DNA from: Leishmania infantum JPCM5
Taxonomy: Eukaryota; Euglenozoa; Kinetoplastea; Trypanosomatida; Trypanosomatidae
Assembly: GCF_000002875.2 (NCBI RefSeq)
Contig: NC_009277.2
Location: forward strand, 436,501 to 500,500
Direction: 5' to 3'
Length of the DNA: 64,000 nt
The translations under genes and the position numbers were made by a program. The notes below the pieces were generated by a model. The model ran no database searches. It was not told the DNA's origin and worked only from the letters and a program-made list of their open reading frames with translations. This document shows positions 38,522 to 48,458 of this stretch, piece by piece (positions within the stretch are counted from its first letter, which is position 1; each line of letters opens with the position of its first letter).

Positions 38522-40087
38522 ATGGCTCTCAGACAGCTTTCGCTGGCACCTCACGGCGTGCGTCGCGGTCTCTTTTTTGCGCTGTGCACCTCTATCACAC
38601 TCGGATGCACAATGTCTGTGCGCCACGGCTGTTGTATCCACCGCCTGTGCGAAGCGCCCGTAGCTCCGTCGAGCACAAATACCAACTTCGCAGTCTCGTC
38701 AGCCGTCGGTGGCGCCGCGTCGCGCTCGACATCCACGGCATGCTCCTCACCGCTCTTCTGGTTTGAACTGGATCGGCTTCCACCGCAGCTGCAACGCGAG
38801 TTTGACGTCGACGCGAACCAACGCGCTCTCCGCCATCTGTGGCGCCCCACACGCGCGGGCACCGACAGTGATGGCGCCTCAGCAGTCCCGTTCAACCTGC
38901 CCGTGACGCCATCCAGTGTTCACCCGGTCGTCTGGCGCTGCACCCACTGCCAGTCGCAGTGGTCCGCCCGACCATCCGACCGCACGAACCCTCAACTCGC
39001 TGATGCGCACCGATGCCCGCGTTGCTACGGCGGCCAACGTTTACCCGCTGGATCGCCCGACACCCCAACCTCGCCAGATGCTGGAGCACAGCCGGGACCG
39101 TCCTCTCGGCCGTCCACCGCCGCCACCGGCGTCGGCCTCTTGTGTGACTCCTACCCTTTCCTTGCTGCGCAATGGGACCCGCTGCGCAACCAACTCCTGC
39201 AGAATCAGGTGCTACAGTCTGTGACGGAGGTGCGCACGTCCTCTGCCTCGATGGTGTGGTGGCGCTGCCCACTTTGCTTGTCTCCGTGGCTGGAATCCGT
39301 ATCGAGTCGGGTGGCGCGATACGGTCTCGCCATGCAGCGTCACTCTGTGCCCTCGAAGCCAAGCCTTTCACGCACGGGCACCACCCCTGGTAACGACCCT
39401 AGCAGGCCCGCTGGCGAGCTCGTGCTTCTCTGCCCGTCGTGTGAGCGTCGCGGTGCGAGTTCCAGTGGCGCCATAAGCCCCGCCAGCCCGCGACGCTGGC
39501 TGGCTGATGACGCCCTGCTCCTCGGCGAAGCGCTCCTGCGTCCACATCAAGACCCGCAGCGAGTCTCGCTGACAAGCGAAACGATGCTCCAGTGGCGGTG
39601 CCGCAGCTGCCAGTTCGAGTACGCCGCCACGGTAGCGAACCGGTTCCTTCGTCATGAGCGATGCCCGCAGTGCTCCGGGAGGACGAAAAGCATGCACAAC
39701 CTGCTGGTGGTGCAGCGGCCTGATGTGGTGAGGGAGGTGAGCAAGCACATCTCACGTACGCGGCTGCGCTACATCACCATCCACGACGACGTCGAGCTCC
39801 CCTTTGTGTGTCGCACCTGTTACGCGCCGTACCGCATGACAGCGCGTGCCCGCTGCGCCGTGCCGCGTGGTGTACCGGCGTGCTCTAAGTGCTTCCTGAC
39901 GAGCTCACAAGTACTCACCGAGGCTCAGCATCAGCACCAGCACGGAGGCGCCAAGGCGCTCTCGGCCCGCGCGCGGCGACGGGTGCGGCAGAGGGCACTG
40001 CAACTCAGCCGCAGCCACCGCCATCGGGAGCGACTCGCTGCCACGCTGAATGAGCTCAGCCACCACGACAACGCCTTGAAGGACTGA
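38522..40087 (+). CDS. Protein with four zinc-ribbon (treble-clef, DUF4379-like) modules
   Basis: A 521-residue protein with four regularly built cysteine modules, each starting 'W/F-x-C-x2-C-x4-5-aromatic' and closing with C-x2-C. The Cys sets are 140/143/165/168, 249/252/304/307, 360/363/381/384 and 430/433/454/457. Module 2 is preceded by YPFLAAQWDPLRN and contains VWWRCPLC, the pattern of the 'probable zinc-ribbon' family in which a 'P.LA.EWDP..N' strand precedes 'VWW.C..GH.W'. Those modules are found alone or fused to nucleases in bacteria and phages, and in several trypanosomatid proteins. The N-terminus is Arg- and hydroxyl-rich and could be a mitochondrial presequence, but Met31 is another possible start. 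The biochemical function is unknown; nucleic-acid binding is plausible. The tail is very basic (SARARRRVRQRA). Confidence 0.82.
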   Translation: MALRQLSLAPHGVRRGLFFALCTSITLGCTMSVRHGCCIHRLCEAPVAPSSTNTNFAVSSAVGGAASRSTSTACSSPLFWFELDRLPPQLQREFDVDANQRALRHLWRPTRAGTDSDGASAVPFNLPVTPSSVHPVVWRCTHCQSQWSARPSDRTNPQLADAHRCPRCYGGQRLPAGSPDTPTSPDAGAQPGPSSRPSTAATGVGLLCDSYPFLAAQWDPLRNQLLQNQVLQSVTEVRTSSASMVWWRCPLCLSPWLESVSSRVARYGLAMQRHSVPSKPSLSRTGTTPGNDPSRPAGELVLLCPSCERRGASSSGAISPASPRRWLADDALLLGEALLRPHQDPQRVSLTSETMLQWRCRSCQFEYAATVANRFLRHERCPQCSGRTKSMHNLLVVQRPDVVREVSKHISRTRLRYITIHDDVELPFVCRTCYAPYRMTARARCAVPRGVPACSKCFLTSSQVLTEAQHQHQHGGAKALSARARRRVRQRALQLSRSHRHRERLAATLNELSHHDNALKD

Positions 40088-40623
40088 ACACACGGACACG
40101 TGCGTCGCCCTGCGTCTCTGTCTTCACGTAACACGTGGTGGGTGACGATACAGCGGAAATTTCCCTAGACCTCATTGCCGTTGATGGATGTAAGCGCGAG
40201 GGCGGAGGGCGCATCGCCGACCATGTCCGACCTCCACACCGGAAAACGAGGGCAAGACACCCTTCTCCTGTGTGTGTGTGTGTGCTTGTGTGCCTCTTGT
40301 AATCTCTCGGACACCATGATGATGCATGACTGGCGAAGAGCGGCAGGCAGGAACCTCCTGCCCACCCACCCCTGTCTCGCAGCCGCGACATATTCGCCTC
40401 CTCCATCTGCGCCTACCCCACTCCCCTCCCGAACTCCTCCTCCTCCTGCCAACCTTCCTCGTCACACCTTCGGCGCGCACACCCCCACCCTTCCACTCGG
40501 ATTAGGGCGGAGGGCCACATCAGTCAGCGCCGTCTTCGCCTTCGCATTATTTTTTGTGCCGAGGCCAATTCCCTGTGCCTCTGTCTCGCTCCTACATACC
40601 ACTCACTCCTGCCTGCCATCACC
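40088..40623 (+). other. Intergenic region
   Basis: About 540 bp. TG repeats near 40270-40285 and CT-rich DNA at 40380-40460 and 40560-40620; the latter is probably the splice region of the next gene. No gene seen. Confidence 0.6.
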
Positions 40624-43600
40624 ATGGATGTGGATGTGGCCTACGCCGAGTCCGTGCCGCGCTACGTCGATCTTGCGCTGTTTCTCTGCGGTGAGGCACT
40701 GCGGCTCATCAAGGGTGAGCTCCGTCAGCACGCAGCGGCAGCGGCACCACTCTACGCATGGCACCTTCACAAGGTGTGCTTCCTGCACGCTCTGCCGAAC
40801 GATGGAGACGCCTGCGTCGACGGTGCCGCGGCGGATGACGACGCCAACCCAGCAGCAGCAGCGGCGGCACGATCAGGGTGCACGGGTCTATCGAGTGCCG
40901 CCCCGTCGCTCGGCCAAATAGATGAAGAGACCACTTGGGACGTCGCACCAGCACTGTCGGCTCAGAGCTCGAAGGAGGTCAGCTTTCGGCGCGCCTATGC
41001 CCAGCTGCGCCGCCCGTGCGGCGTCGACTCGTGGATGGGAGCGAAGGAGAAGCCGGATGCACATGTTGCCCCAACTGCGGCCGGCGCCCCTACCAGAGAA
41101 GACGCTAGTCCCAGCCAAGTGGCAGGGCAGGTTCACCCGCGCTCCCCACGCGAGGGGGAGCATAGGTGCGGCAGAGCCCACGCGCCGCAGCCGTTGCACT
41201 GCCCCAGCGCGACACCCACCGACGTGGGGTTTGCCCTGCTGTGCGACTTTCTGCGAACGGCAGCGCAAGCGGGAGGGACACCGCTTATGCAGCGTCTAGC
41301 CGCCGTCCTGTGCAGCCTTGTCACTCGGCCAACAAAACGCGGAAGTGCCCCGGACGCGCACCTTTCGCGTATAAGGGAACTGCCGCCATCGCCGACGATC
41401 ACCGTCGCGCAGCTCTCGGACCTCTTCGACGAGAACCTCTTCGACGACGAGCTCAGTGCCGAGGCCGGCAACGCCACGCGCAGCTTTCACATATGGGTGA
41501 ACTACGAGTGGGCCAGCGCATCGTTTGCACGACAGACGCAACTGGCGGCCGCCGTGACGAAGTGGCTGGCCTCACTTCGCCACTGCCGCGACGGGTCGCC
41601 GCCGGCGTGGCTACCAGCGCTAAAGCAGCGCTCCGCCGCATCGACGCTGCCTCGCCCGCTGGCGTCGGCGGTTCCCATCAACGTGCGGCGGATGCAAGCG
41701 GCACTCGAGGGTGTCTTCGAGGGTCACGCGTGCACGCGGGCTATGCTGATGGAGCTGTCGTTGACGCAGCGCACACCGCACCTCACCGACAATGCGCTTG
41801 CCAAGCTGCTCGCTCTCCAAGGGCCGCCGACGTCATCAATGATGGCGCGATCTGAGCTCAGCAATCGCGGCACGCAGCCCATCCTCATGTGCATCACCAG
41901 CGGCATGCTTCTCTACGCACAATACTACCTTTCCTTTCGCTCTCTGGAAGTCGCGCGACAGTGCGCGCGCGTCGCACTGCAGGTCGCCCAAGAAGTGCAG
42001 TCTAACGCCATTCTCGCCCTGGCCCACTACACCGCACACGTCGTCGCGACACATCAGGGAAGGCCTGCCGACGCCGCGAACAGCATTTCGATTGCCCTCC
42101 AGCTGACGTTGCCTAACGGGTCCAGCCGCGGCAGTGGGCAGAAAGGCGGCCCCGCAGACGAGTCGCTCTCGTCGCTGGCACCGACGCTTTCGGGCATGGA
42201 TGCCCAAATGGCTAGCCTCGCCTTCGCCGGGGCGGCACAGCTGCTCCTGTTCTTCCCCGGTGCGGTGGGTCCGGCGCTGCGCTCCATCCTTTCGACCGGA
42301 CAGCGCTGCGATCGCGGCGGCGTCGGTGACGGCGGTGCGGAGGCGCAGCACACGCGAGGAGCGGAAGACGGTCGTTCTGAGGAGCCTAGCGACCTCGTCA
42401 CGAAGCAGAGCGGCGCCGTGACGGTGCAGACTGTCGCGCAGTCGATTCGCCACGCGCTGCTGCGCGCTCACGTGGCGCTGCTGCAAGCGCCGCCGGTGGA
42501 GGGACGGTGGATCGGCGTAGTAGCGAGTCTGCAGCGAGAGACGCTGCTGCTCATCGGGGCAATGTACGGCATGGTATCGTCGCCGCTAGTCATCACGACG
42601 ACGTCGCTCCGCCAACTTCTTGAGGAGGTGAAAGAAGAGACCTCGACCGCGTCGCCGGTGTACAGCCACTACCCGAGCCGCACGCTGCTGTGGGAGGTGC
42701 TGCGGCACGCCGCGCACCACGCCTTGGCCCTGCAAGAGGGTTTCCTTGCACCTGTGAAGCGTGCTGTAAACGACGCTGGCGCTGGCGCTGCTGCAAGCGA
42801 CGCGCTTCATTGTCTGCACTCGGCCCTGACAGCCGTTGGCGACCACTACGGCGCCTCAGCATCAGCCACGGCTAACGAAATCGTTTTCTTCGCATCCGTG
42901 GTTCGCTACTGCGCGGGGTGCCAGCTTTACGCGGACGGCTACGTTGCCGCCGCCTACGATGTGTGGTCGAGGCTGGCAGGGGCACTGAATCCCAGCGCCT
43001 GCACCGGTGACATGGACGGGGGGCAAGACCGGCGGCATCGCGCGGACGAAAAGCCCGCCGACGCCGACGCGTCGGTGAACCTCTCCGGCTTTCTGAAGGA
43101 GACGGGCGCGGCACACTTTTGGCCCCCGGACCATCTGCTCCTGTACGCCCTGGTGCAGCGCCGGCGTGCGCAGGCGGCAGTTTTCCTTGACTACATCGCG
43201 GTGCCTCACCGGCTGCAGAAGGAGCTGCTCGCCGTCTCCTCTCGGTACGCCTTTTCCTTTGGCGTTCTCACCGCGCAGCTTATGCAGGCACAGGTGCACC
43301 AACAGCATGGCCGCTTCAGCGCCTCGCTGAACGTGGCGCGCGATGTGGAGAGAGCGGCGACACGCATCGGATACCCGAGTCTATGTGAAGCGGCGCGTGC
43401 ACTCCAAGTGACGGCCTACAGCAACAGCGGCTGCTGGAGAGAGGCGCAGCGCACACTGGCGCGTTGCCGCCCCACCACCGCAGCCCAGCGCAGCGTTCTC
43501 CTGCTGCAACAGTACACGGCGCATCTGGAGCCGCTGCTGCTCCGAAAACCAGTGTCAACAGGAAAGGTGGAATGCCTAACACGCAGTTGGGTTGCTCTGC

Positions 43601-43905
43601 TCATGCGGGAGGGTCTAGTGACGGCGCAGACCGTGCACGACGATGGCGACTTGCGCGTCTGCGCCACCGCTTTCGGGATATCTGCTGTCGATGAGTTGTG
43701 CCTGTACAGCTCCCTGCAGCGAGCGTGTGCGCTGCTTGGGCATCGCACCAGCGCCATCGCAAAACGAACGGCCACCTGCCTGGAGACGCTCATCGCACGA
43801 CAGCAGCGCCCCACGCCTGACGTGTGCATTCACGGGAGCTGCGAGGAGATCTGCCGAAGCGGCCTTTGCGGTGGCCGGCCATGCGATGTGCGGAAAGACC
43901 TGTAG
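40624..43905 (+). CDS. Large alpha-helical repeat (TPR-like) protein, possibly APC5-like
   Basis: A 1093-residue protein made mostly of amphipathic helices. Around residues 420-490, LYAQYYLSFRSLEVARQ, then VALQVAQEVQSNAILALAHY and VVATHQGRPADA form TPR-like hairpins similar to the ANAPC5 repeat ('..A..AL.EAI..AQ..ND...L..AL'). A second cluster lies around 880-950 (QVHQQHGRFSASLNVARDV; AARALQVTAYSNSGCWREAQ). Between them are long inserts rich in Ala/Gly/Ser (residues 55-200 and 500-600). Length and architecture fit an anaphase-promoting complex subunit 5 homologue, but the match is weak and any TPR scaffold protein would look similar. The ATG at 40624 follows a CT-rich stretch and has no rival. 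The C-terminus is Cys-rich (CIHGSCEEICRSGLCGG), an odd end for APC5. Confidence 0.75.
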   Translation: MDVDVAYAESVPRYVDLALFLCGEALRLIKGELRQHAAAAAPLYAWHLHKVCFLHALPNDGDACVDGAAADDDANPAAAAAARSGCTGLSSAAPSLGQIDEETTWDVAPALSAQSSKEVSFRRAYAQLRRPCGVDSWMGAKEKPDAHVAPTAAGAPTREDASPSQVAGQVHPRSPREGEHRCGRAHAPQPLHCPSATPTDVGFALLCDFLRTAAQAGGTPLMQRLAAVLCSLVTRPTKRGSAPDAHLSRIRELPPSPTITVAQLSDLFDENLFDDELSAEAGNATRSFHIWVNYEWASASFARQTQLAAAVTKWLASLRHCRDGSPPAWLPALKQRSAASTLPRPLASAVPINVRRMQAALEGVFEGHACTRAMLMELSLTQRTPHLTDNALAKLLALQGPPTSSMMARSELSNRGTQPILMCITSGMLLYAQYYLSFRSLEVARQCARVALQVAQEVQSNAILALAHYTAHVVATHQGRPADAANSISIALQLTLPNGSSRGSGQKGGPADESLSSLAPTLSGMDAQMASLAFAGAAQLLLFFPGAVGPALRSILSTGQRCDRGGVGDGGAEAQHTRGAEDGRSEEPSDLVTKQSGAVTVQTVAQSIRHALLRAHVALLQAPPVEGRWIGVVASLQRETLLLIGAMYGMVSSPLVITTTSLRQLLEEVKEETSTASPVYSHYPSRTLLWEVLRHAAHHALALQEGFLAPVKRAVNDAGAGAAASDALHCLHSALTAVGDHYGASASATANEIVFFASVVRYCAGCQLYADGYVAAAYDVWSRLAGALNPSACTGDMDGGQDRRHRADEKPADADASVNLSGFLKETGAAHFWPPDHLLLYALVQRRRAQAAVFLDYIAVPHRLQKELLAVSSRYAFSFGVLTAQLMQAQVHQQHGRFSASLNVARDVERAATRIGYPSLCEAARALQVTAYSNSGCWREAQRTLARCRPTTAAQRSVLLLQQYTAHLEPLLLRKPVSTGKVECLTRSWVALLMREGLVTAQTVHDDGDLRVCATAFGISAVDELCLYSSLQRACALLGHRTSAIAKRTATCLETLIARQQRPTPDVCIHGSCEEICRSGLCGGRPCDVRKDL

Positions 43906-44566
43906 CAGAGGTAGACGGTGGCGTCGCCTTCGCTCAGCGATCCCGCCTTTCCCTCCGCTGTGGCGCGCGTGCCGGCGAATATGTGCGTGCTGTCGAAGGC
44001 GGCGTTGATTCCAGTGTCATAGCGCTTCGCTGTTGCATACATGCACACCTCCGTTGGCGCAGGTATCTCAGGAAAAAGACAAGAGGAAAGACATCACGTC
44101 AGCGAGAGGGCGTGCGTCCGTAGCCGTGTGCAGCTCACGACCCCCTCCCCAAGCTCGCGCACTCGCGCATCTCTCTGCTTGACCTCCCTCGTAGGCGATT
44201 GGGTGTGCCGTGGCAAACCTACCACACATGTGGGCGCCTACTCGTGCACATGATTCACCCATCGCCGCCCCCGGGCATCCAAGTGATGGCATCCTCCCTC
44301 CTACTTCCTTGTGAATCTCTCCTTCTCATGTGGTCAGAGGCCGGCATGTTGCGCAGAGCTCGCCGTGTCTCTGCTGAGCTGCATCAACTCCATCTTCTCC
44401 CTATCTCGTCTTCGTTGTTCTCGTTGTCGGCCTCCCGGTCCTCACAACTTCTGTGGGGCCACGTGCACACAGACAGCAGCCTTGTCGACCTACTCGCTTC
44501 TACCCCGCCCCCTCTACACCCCGCACCTGCAGACGTGCACTCGAACGCGACCACCGACCACGTATA
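43906..44566 (+). other. Intergenic region
   Basis: About 660 bp. A TC/TTCG-rich tract at 44389-44440 is a candidate splice signal. No gene or repeat seen. Confidence 0.6.
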
Positions 44567-44974
44567 ATGGAGCAGGGTGCCTTTAACGATGTCGCCAAGA
44601 AGGCGCTAGAGTTCCGCAACCGGTACTACAAGATGCTTGATGATCCGCAGGACCGCCTGAACGTGGCAGGTCTGTACGCCCCCGATGTGCCCATGGTGTG
44701 CGAGTGGAACGGGCACCCGCTCTCCACGGTGGATGACGTGCGCAACTACATCAGCGCTCTGCCGAAGACGTCGCACCAGATCGACATGGTGGACGCGCAG
44801 CCGCTGCCCGACAACCAAGATGGCGACTCCTTCCTGCTTACTGTCCACGGCATTGTCACATACAACGACGAGCACCGCCGAGAGTTTTACCAGCGCATGG
44901 TCATCCGTCGCTTCGAGCAGCGCTACTACATCCTGAACGACTACTACCGCTGGCTAAGTGAGCGCTCGCAGTGA
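44567..44974 (+). CDS. NTF2-like protein, probable Mtr2/p15 mRNA export factor
   Basis: A 135-residue protein that is one NTF2-like fold. An N-terminal helix (ALEFRNRYYKMLDDPQDRLNV) is followed by the 'LY.PD' turn, the VDDVRNYISALP helix, and four strands ending QRYYILNDYYRWL. NTF2 folds of this size serve either Ran import (NTF2) or, as Mtr2/p15, pair with Mex67 for mRNA export. The order in T. brucei of an Mtr2 gene followed by the NDR kinase PK53, as I recall it, matches this locus and favours Mtr2. That is synteny from memory, not sequence proof. It should act at the nuclear pore. The ATG at 44567 begins the domain; the upstream open frame is untranslated. Confidence 0.88.
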   Translation: MEQGAFNDVAKKALEFRNRYYKMLDDPQDRLNVAGLYAPDVPMVCEWNGHPLSTVDDVRNYISALPKTSHQIDMVDAQPLPDNQDGDSFLLTVHGIVTYNDEHRREFYQRMVIRRFEQRYYILNDYYRWLSERSQ

Positions 44975-46102
44975 GCAGTGAAAGGGGCGAGGAGCAGCGA
45001 CGTATACTGCTCCGTGGTTCGTCAGCTCGAGTTGCTTGGCCCGTCTTTCACAGTTTGGCCCTTGTCGCACCCCCCTCCCACACGCACACACGCTCTCTCT
45101 CTCTGGATGTCCGGGTGTGCGTGGCACTCTTTAAACGAACTAAGTGAGCTGGGGGTACCCGCATGGTGTCGGCTTGTACGCATGAGAGTGCGAGCATGGC
45201 TTTTGCGAGGCGTGATCGGACGGGTTTGCAGCCCTCTTGTCGACCACCTCTTCTCGGTGTCGGTGCCCTTCTCCTCTCACATGTGCGCCCGGCTTTCCTT
45301 CTCTCCCTTGCACGCCTTCTCTCCCGCTTTCGTCGCCGATCGTGCTTGGCATGACGACCGAACAAATCACCGCTGCTGTGTGCGGGGAAGGGGCGGGTGC
45401 TGCGGTAGCGGCGGGGGGGGGGCTTTCGCCGCCGTCCTTGACGCTGACGGCGGACGGGTTGGATGTCTTGGTGGTCCTTTGCGGCCACGCGCGCCGTGTG
45501 GCGCTTGTCTTGCCTCTCTTTCTCTCTCCGTCGTCGTTTGTGTCTTTTCCGTTCTCTCGTAACACCACATATAACATCGTCGCACTCGGTCCGTGCATCA
45601 TGTGTGGTTCACAGCCACTACGCATGAGTGCACGCGCACATGCACGCACGTAAGGATCTGGTTGTCTGCATGGGCCCCTTCGAGGCCGCGATACGCCGGC
45701 CCCCGCTCACTTCTGTGAGTTTCCACCACCACGGTCATCACCCCTCAAACGGAAACCCACCGCTGCAAAGGGGTCCCTCCCCCCCTCATCCTTCCATCAC
45801 TCGCTCGCTGTTATTGTTTTTTTTTTCGTTCTGCCGCATCCCGCGCGCCTGCTCCTCTTGTTTGCGTGTTGTTACGGGGGGCGCTAGTGCCTCGTTGGTT
45901 TTTGCACGCCTCATCGCACAGACGTACGCATCTCTCCCCTCTACACGTGCTGCGCATATCTCCACATAACCAAAAGACTGTAGAACGCACGTGGTCTGGC
46001 GTGGCGCCTTCCGCGAGTCGCCTTCACGCCTCACCCGCGCCCGCTCTTTCCTGAAAGCGTCGATGATTTGGCATTGACTTGCGCACGAGTACGTGTGCCA
46101 GC
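44975..46102 (+). other. Intergenic region
   Basis: About 1.1 kb. It holds a G run near 45412-45421, a T10 run at 45817-45826 in a pyrimidine-rich block that is a candidate splice region, and no supported gene. Confidence 0.6.
45785..45850 (+). promoter_or_regulatory. Candidate polypyrimidine tract for trans-splicing
   Basis: CT-rich DNA with a T10 run about 250-300 bases before the kinase ATG at 46103; the strongest pyrimidine block in this gap. Confidence 0.4.
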
Positions 46103-47470
46103 ATGAACCAGAATCCCGCCGCTCAGGCCGGCGACAAGGTGCCGAACATGTCGAACGCGCGCCGCGGCGAGACGTCCGACGACTACGCGCGACACAAGGC
46201 GGCCGCTAGCCGAGCGTTCCTGGAGAACCACTATCAAAGCCTGCTCGCGAACACGCGCAACGGCGTCGGCCGTGCTGTCGGCCCGCGGCAGAAGGAGCCG
46301 TCCTTTTCCGACTTCCATCTCTTCAAGTGCATCGGTCGCGGTGCCTTTGGCGAAGTGTTTGTGTGCAAGTACAAGAGTGACAAGACCGACACCCTCTACG
46401 CCCTGAAGCGGCTGCGCAAGTCGGACATGATCACGAAGAAGCAAGTCGTCCACGTCCGCTCGGAAAAGGACGTCCTGGCCGAGGCGGCGGCGTCGAATCC
46501 ATGGGTGGTGCACCTCTACCGCAGCTTCCAGGACTCTCTCTACCTCTACATGGTGATGGAGTACATGCCCGGTGGTGACATGATCTCGTGGCTGTGCGAC
46601 AAGGGCATTTTTGACGTGGAGAGCACGCGCTTTTACATTGCCGAGCTCTGCGCTGCCGTGGCGAGCGTGCACGACATGGGATTTGTGCACCGCGACATCA
46701 AGCCGGACAACATTCTCTTTGGGGAGTCGGGGCACATCAAGCTGAGCGACTTCGGCCTCTCCAAGCGCTTCGTGGAGAAGCGCGGCAACCTGCTTGACTA
46801 CGATGACCCGTCCTCCTCGTCGAACGGCGCCGAGGCATCGGCAGATGAGAAGAGCGCGTACGAGTCAAGGACAGACGCGCCGTCAGGGTCGCCCTCCGGA
46901 GACGGCGCTGGCACCGGCATCGCACACGGCCGCGTTCGCGAGATGTTCCAGTCCATCGTGGGCAGCCCCGGCTACATCGCACCGGAGATCCTGCTGCGCA
47001 AGCCGTACGGCGTCGGCTGTGACTGGTGGTCGGTCGGCGTCATCATGTACGAGATGCTCTACGGCATTCCGCCCTTCTTCTCGCAGAACCCCAACTCGAC
47101 GTGCCATAAGATCAAAAACTGGCGGGAGCACCTCGTCTTCCCCCCGCAACGCCACATTCCTGATGACGCGGTGGACTTCATGAAGCGCCTGATCTGCGAG
47201 CCGGAAAAGCGCATGACGTACGACGAGATATGCCACCACGACTTCCTCAAGCCGATGGACATGAACGGGCTGCTCAAGTTGCAGGCGCCGTATGTGCCGG
47301 CCCTCTCCAACCGCCTGGATACCAAGTACTTCCCTGAGATCAAGGAGCCGAGCGCGCCGATGCAACAGAGCGAGGAGCAGAAAGTGCGCGAGGTGGACCC
47401 CCGCGGCGTCATGTTTGCCGACTTCCGCTTCAACTACAGCGGCGACCAAGCCGGTCCAGCAAGCGCGTAA
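46103..47470 (+). CDS. NDR-family AGC protein kinase (PK53-like)
   Basis: A 455-residue Ser/Thr kinase. The P-loop GRGAFGEV is at 78-85, the ATP lysine K102 in YALKRL, HRD at 196-198, DFG at 216-218 and the APE motif in [10 protein letters not shown]. An insert of about 55 residues sits between DFG and APE, as in NDR/LATS kinases, and the activation-loop serine is kept (S284, FQSIVG). The N-terminal ~70 residues correspond to the MOB-binding regulatory region. The hydrophobic motif near the C-terminus reads FADFRF (438-443), where NDR/LATS kinases have 'F..F/Y-T-F/Y', so the phosphorylatable Thr is replaced by Arg442. NDR kinases act with MOB1 in cytokinesis and morphogenesis. The frame begins with TTG at 46079; the ATG at 46103 is the start. 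Confidence 0.93.
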   Translation: MNQNPAAQAGDKVPNMSNARRGETSDDYARHKAAASRAFLENHYQSLLANTRNGVGRAVGPRQKEPSFSDFHLFKCIGRGAFGEVFVCKYKSDKTDTLYALKRLRKSDMITKKQVVHVRSEKDVLAEAAASNPWVVHLYRSFQDSLYLYMVMEYMPGGDMISWLCDKGIFDVESTRFYIAELCAAVASVHDMGFVHRDIKPDNILFGESGHIKLSDFGLSKRFVEKRGNLLDYDDPSSSSNGAEASADEKSAYESRTDAPSGSPSGDGAGTGIAHGRVREMFQSIVGSPGYIAPEILLRKPYGVGCDWWSVGVIMYEMLYGIPPFFSQNPNSTCHKIKNWREHLVFPPQRHIPDDAVDFMKRLICEPEKRMTYDEICHHDFLKPMDMNGLLKLQAPYVPALSNRLDTKYFPEIKEPSAPMQQSEEQKVREVDPRGVMFADFRFNYSGDQAGPASA

Positions 47471-48458
47471 GCGGCTGAGAAAAGGAAGAAGTGCATATGT
47501 GTACATGTGTATGCGTCTCCCCCCTCTCTCTCTCTATATATATGTGTGTGTGTGTGTGCGTATATGTGTGCACGTGTGTGTGTGTGCACTGTACTCTCCC
47601 GTATTTTGTTGCCTCGAACGCTTCCACGTACTTTCATGTGTTTTGTTGGTTCCCCTCCTTTGCGCACACACGCACGCGCTCTCATTGATATCGCCTTGGC
47701 ACTGCGGGCTCTCATCTCGCGGCCGCTCCTTCCGTGTGTTTTCGCCCACCCCACCCCCACCACACTACCCCTCTCCGACCACCTATGCAGTGGAGGCGCA
47801 ACACGAACACGAGTGGTCCAGGGCCACCTCTGGTTTTGCTGTCATCAATGTCGTCGTGCGGTCGTGCGCGGATGCTACGTTGTGCTTGACTCCTTCGTCG
47901 TTCTCTCATTACGCGTCCATTTCTTCGCTCCGTTTCCATTTCGCGTCGGCGTTGCCCTTGAACGGCGCGTCTTGCTCCGTGGCGCTATCCGTGTGCGAGT
48001 GTCGCTGCCCTCGCACCCGCTGCACACGCACGTGTGGACGTGTGAGCCCCTCTTTCCCTCACGAGGCGACGGCTATTCGCGCTCGTTGTATGTGGGCGCT
48101 TCCAGCAGCGTTATCGAAGTGGCCCGACGTGATGTGGGAGGTGAGTCGAAAAATGCCCCCCCCCCTCAAACCCAGCTGCGTCCCGCGTATCCGAAACGAG
48201 CACTGTGGCCCTCGTCGTCCTACCTTCTGCACCTTCCCAACTCCTGCTCTACCTCGTCCCCTGGCGGCTTCTCTCCATGCCTGCATACGGAGCGCGTGGG
48301 CGCGCCTCGCTCACGCAAACACATATACACGGCGCCCCCCCCCCACACACACAAAAAAAAAATCCGTTGTTTCGCGCCACTTCACCACCACGGGCAGAGG
48401 TGAAAGATTGCGCATCTGTGTTTCTTCTGCAAGACACGCAAGCACCAGTGTCACCCGA
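47471..48458 (+). other. Intergenic region
   Basis: About 1 kb. It starts with a CT/TA/GT simple repeat at 47525-47586 and ends with an A-rich run near 48350-48361. The frame of the next gene stays open across most of it by chance. No gene supported. Confidence 0.6.
47525..47586 (+). repeat. Compound CT/TA/GT simple repeat
   Basis: Adjacent blocks of CT, TA and GT dinucleotides directly downstream of the kinase gene, in its 3' UTR. Confidence 0.8.

Noticed and set aside
41453..41641. ORFs in alternate frames of the helical-repeat gene, as a possible overlapping gene
   Set aside because: Short, Arg/Ser-rich products typical of frame shadows in GC-rich genes.
45351..45653. Small ORF starting MTTEQITAAV after a pyrimidine tract
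   Set aside because: After about 15 residues it runs through a G-run and low-complexity sequence and has no recognisable motif; it looks like a chance frame in a UTR.
47292..48458. 389-codon extension upstream of the PDI-like gene
   Set aside because: It overlaps the kinase gene in another frame and then crosses simple repeats and pyrimidine tracts; the signal peptide begins at the ATG at 48459.
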